Source: Ruficoccus amylovorans
Lineage (GTDB): Bacteria > Verrucomicrobiota > Verrucomicrobiia > Opitutales > Cerasicoccaceae
Length of the DNA: 64,000 nt
Assembly: GCF_014230085.1 (NCBI RefSeq)
Contig: NZ_JACHVB010000013.1
Location: forward strand, 186,001-250,000
Direction of reading: 5' to 3'
The position numbers and the translations under genes are program-made. Below are positions 62,101 to 64,000 of the stretch, piece by piece (position 1 is the stretch's first letter; each line of letters starts with the position of its first letter). Below the pieces are notes generated by a model. The model worked only from the letters and a program-made list of their open reading frames with translations. It did no database searches and had not been told where the DNA came from.

Positions 62101-62960
62101 GCACGATGCCTGGCGCGAAACTCTCGCGGGGAAACGCCTGTAATCTGGCGGAAGCAGCGGTTGTAATTTGAAATACTCCCATAGCCGCATGCGAACGCAA
62201 TCTCAGCCACCGTGCTTGAAGTCTCGATAAGATCCCGGCACGAGCGCGAGACGCGCAGTTCGTTGATAAAATCGGTGAAACGCTTCCCCGTCATCCGGCG
62301 AAAGTAGCGGCAGAAAGCCGATTCGGTCATTCCTGCGGCGCGGGCGGCTTCCCCCAGCGAAATGTCCGAGGCAAGCTCCCTGAATATATACTGATAGATT
62401 CTGGTCATCCGCTGACTCGCCTCCGGGTCCAGCGTCGGCATGAAGCCTTCGCTGCTGAGCCCGACCAACCCGTCTTCGGCTCTGCTGAGTTCGTCGAGCA
62501 GGTGAAACAGCTCAAACAACCGTTCGGCTCCGCTCTGCCTGCGCATGCGCCGCATGCGGGCAACTGTCGAAGCCAATGCCACGCCCTTGACTTGGAACCC
62601 TGCCCGCGCCCTTGTCATGAAACGCCGAACCGCACCCATCTCGGAGAGCCCCCAGAAATCCCGTCCGAAAACATCCGGCAGAAACTGCACCACAACCGCC
62701 CTCGCCCGATTCCTTTTCGACCGGCCCTCTGAGTTGTGGAAATAATGCGGCAGCGAACACCCGAAGACATAAACCTCCCCGCTGTCAAAAGGCCGAATCC
62801 TGTCTCCCACGAAAAGTTCCCCGACGCTGGATTCAATCAACGTGATCTCGAACTCCGGGTGGTAATGCCACGGAGACGTGAAACGCGCCTGGTCGAACTC
62901 CCGGAAGGCAAAGGTTTCATGCCGGGTTTCATGAATCGTCTCAAGTGCAGCTTTCATCAT
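62094..62960 (-). CDS. AraC-family transcriptional regulator
   Basis: 288 residues from ATG 62960 (MMKAALETIHETRHE). An N-terminal cupin-type sensing domain (FTSPWHYHPEFEITLIE, PFDSGEVYVFGCSLPHYFHN) is followed by the C-terminal double helix-turn-helix (SLGEAARAAGMTESAFCRYF, TVAEIAFACGYGSISNYNRCFR, then ITGVSPREFRARHR). It probably senses a sugar from the degraded glycan and activates neighbouring genes. Divergent from the isomerase-like gene and convergent with the plus-strand sulfatase. An in-frame GTG at 62999 is possible but extends with a non-conserved stretch. Confidence 0.9.
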   Translation of the reverse strand: MMKAALETIHETRHETFAFREFDQARFTSPWHYHPEFEITLIESSVGELFVGDRIRPFDSGEVYVFGCSLPHYFHNSEGRSKRNRARAVVVQFLPDVFGRDFWGLSEMGAVRRFMTRARAGFQVKGVALASTVARMRRMRRQSGAERLFELFHLLDELSRAEDGLVGLSSEGFMPTLDPEASQRMTRIYQYIFRELASDISLGEAARAAGMTESAFCRYFRRMTGKRFTDFINELRVSRSCRDLIETSSTVAEIAFACGYGSISNYNRCFRQITGVSPREFRARHRAG

Positions 62961-63121
62961 GGGCAACGCATCAAACAAACTATGCCTATAGTTTAACACA
63001 AAACCAATCTCAATCCACCTTTGAGAGCAATATCTTGTTAGTTTTAGTCAACCGGCAGGTAGTTTTTAACATGCCCGGAATGCTACAATCCCAGCCATCA
63101 GAACCCCCGATTGAAAACACT

Positions 63122-64000
63122 ATGAAAGATACCCAAACATTCCCCGCAAATGGCGTTGCCTGCCAAGTTATCAACGATCTCGTCCCTGCCCGTCCCAAAG
63201 CCGCTCCGACTAAAATCGGCATGGTCGGCGTCGGCCTGAAAATGCATTTTGTCTGGGCGGAAGCTTCCCGCCTGTACCGGGCGGCCTGTGAGCAGGTACG
63301 AGCCCTCCTGCCTGCGGACCAGTTCGAGCTCTGCGCTTCCGAGGAGGCTTATGAGTCTCCCGAAGAGCTTTTAAAAACGCTGGACAAGCTCAAGGCCGAG
63401 GGCATCGAAGGGGTTATCCTCTTCCACGGCTCGTACACCGCGGGCGAAATTGGCTCGCAGATGGGCCGCTGGTTGCGCGACCACCGCATGCCGCTTTTCA
63501 GTTGGGCCTACCCGGAGGTCAAAGGCGGACGCCTGACCGCCAACAGCCTCTGCTGCCAGAACTTCGTGCTCAATGCCTTCAAGCGCCTCGGCGTGCGCTA
63601 TACCTGGATGTTCAAAAGCCTCGAAGCTCCCGGCAAAGAGGAACTGATCGGACGCTTCGCCCGCAGCGTGCGTGCGTATCAACGCTTCCGCAACGGCAAG
63701 GGCCTCATCGTCGGAACCGGCCGTGTACCAGGATTCTATGACGCGGAGTGCGACGAGCTCTCCGTCATGGACCGCTTCGGTTTTCGCTTCGATCGCATCG
63801 GCCTCGAATACGCCTTCGACGAGGGAGACAAGTTCTCCGACGCCGATGTCGAGCGCGTCCGCAAGGCCTTGACCGAAGCCCCCCAGTGCGGCTACGACAA
63901 CGTCCCCGCCGAACAGGCCTACAAGACGATCCGTCTCGCGCTGGGCACACTCCGGATCGCTGGAGAGGGCGGCCACATCGGGTGCGCCCTGAAGTGCTGG
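63122..64000 (+). CDS. L-fucose/L-arabinose isomerase-family protein (N-terminal part)
   Basis: 293 codons from ATG 63122, cut by the right edge. The N-terminal Rossmann-like region (KIGMVGVGLKMHFVWAEA, VILFHGSYTAGEIGSQMGRWL, PLFSWAYPEVKGGRLTANSLCCQNF) resembles the L-fucose/D-arabinose isomerase family (COG2407), cytosolic aldose-ketose isomerases. The C-terminal active-site region lies outside the window. It is divergent from the AraC regulator and follows the sulfatase cluster, suggesting that the released monosaccharide is fucose-like or a related deoxy-sugar. Family inferred from pattern; substrate unknown. Confidence 0.75.
   Translation, partial: MKDTQTFPANGVACQVINDLVPARPKAAPTKIGMVGVGLKMHFVWAEASRLYRAACEQVRALLPADQFELCASEEAYESPEELLKTLDKLKAEGIEGVILFHGSYTAGEIGSQMGRWLRDHRMPLFSWAYPEVKGGRLTANSLCCQNFVLNAFKRLGVRYTWMFKSLEAPGKEELIGRFARSVRAYQRFRNGKGLIVGTGRVPGFYDAECDELSVMDRFGFRFDRIGLEYAFDEGDKFSDADVERVRKALTEAPQCGYDNVPAEQAYKTIRLALGTLRIAGEGGHIGCALKCW

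Overview
The window most resembles a marine or gut member of Verrucomicrobiota, class Opitutia. The sequence is GC-rich and densely coded. It carries many S1 sulfatases, a giant pseudopilin-like protein of the kind common in Verrucomicrobiota, a GntR/LacI hybrid regulator, a 31-residue AURKAIP1/COX24-type ribosomal protein, and weak Shine-Dalgarno sequences. This placement is inferred from gene content; no rRNA or tRNA gene was seen.

Left part (1-28,024), housekeeping and envelope genes: a truncated cydA; a moxR-DUF58-transglutaminase operon; a membrane protein with a zinc ribbon; an RND efflux operon whose outer-membrane component carries a fused periplasmic-binding-like domain, followed by a YrhK-like membrane protein; a pilMNOPQ-type pilus assembly operon ending in a strong terminator; a 31-codon ribosomal protein gene; an ECF sigma factor, a probable anti-sigma partner and an HtrA-like protein that has lost all three catalytic residues and is split from its signal peptide by a 9-T tract; a polyprenyl diphosphate synthase; a CPBP protease with a small ExbB-like membrane protein; a DUF255 thioredoxin-fold protein; and a TSUP transporter.

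Middle part (28,300-36,256), surface sugar synthesis: rfbF-rfbG-rfbH and a glycosyltransferase on the minus strand make and probably use a CDP-deoxysugar. Divergent from them, an HpcH/HpaI-type aldolase, a HAD phosphatase and a thiamine-diphosphate enzyme overlap one another. The combination of CDP-4-keto-3,6-dideoxyhexose genes with a ThDP carboligase-like enzyme recalls the yersiniose (branched-chain sugar) pathway.

Right part (36,300-64,000), catabolism of a sulfated and probably acetylated polysaccharide: six S1 sulfatases, a GH110-like beta-helix enzyme, a second beta-helix protein, a sialate-O-acetylesterase-family esterase, a GH78-like protein, a GPH-type sugar symporter, a fucose-isomerase-family enzyme (truncated at the edge), a GntR/LacI hybrid regulator and an AraC regulator. 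Two long minus-strand runs (45,476 to 36,300 and 57,362 to 47,299) each have the same palindrome, ATCAATATTGAT, in front of their first gene, which suggests one regulon. The first run starts with the giant pseudopilin-like gene and its partner, directly followed by the GH110-like enzyme, the symporter and a sulfatase. Signal peptides separate exported enzymes (four sulfatases, the esterase and one beta-helix protein) from apparently cytoplasmic ones (two sulfatases, the GH110-like and the GH78-like enzymes), consistent with outside trimming, import and inside degradation. No SusC/SusD pair is present. A 190-bp MITE-like element with 24-bp perfect terminal inverted repeats sits between the regulator and the first run and supplies the regulator's stop codon.
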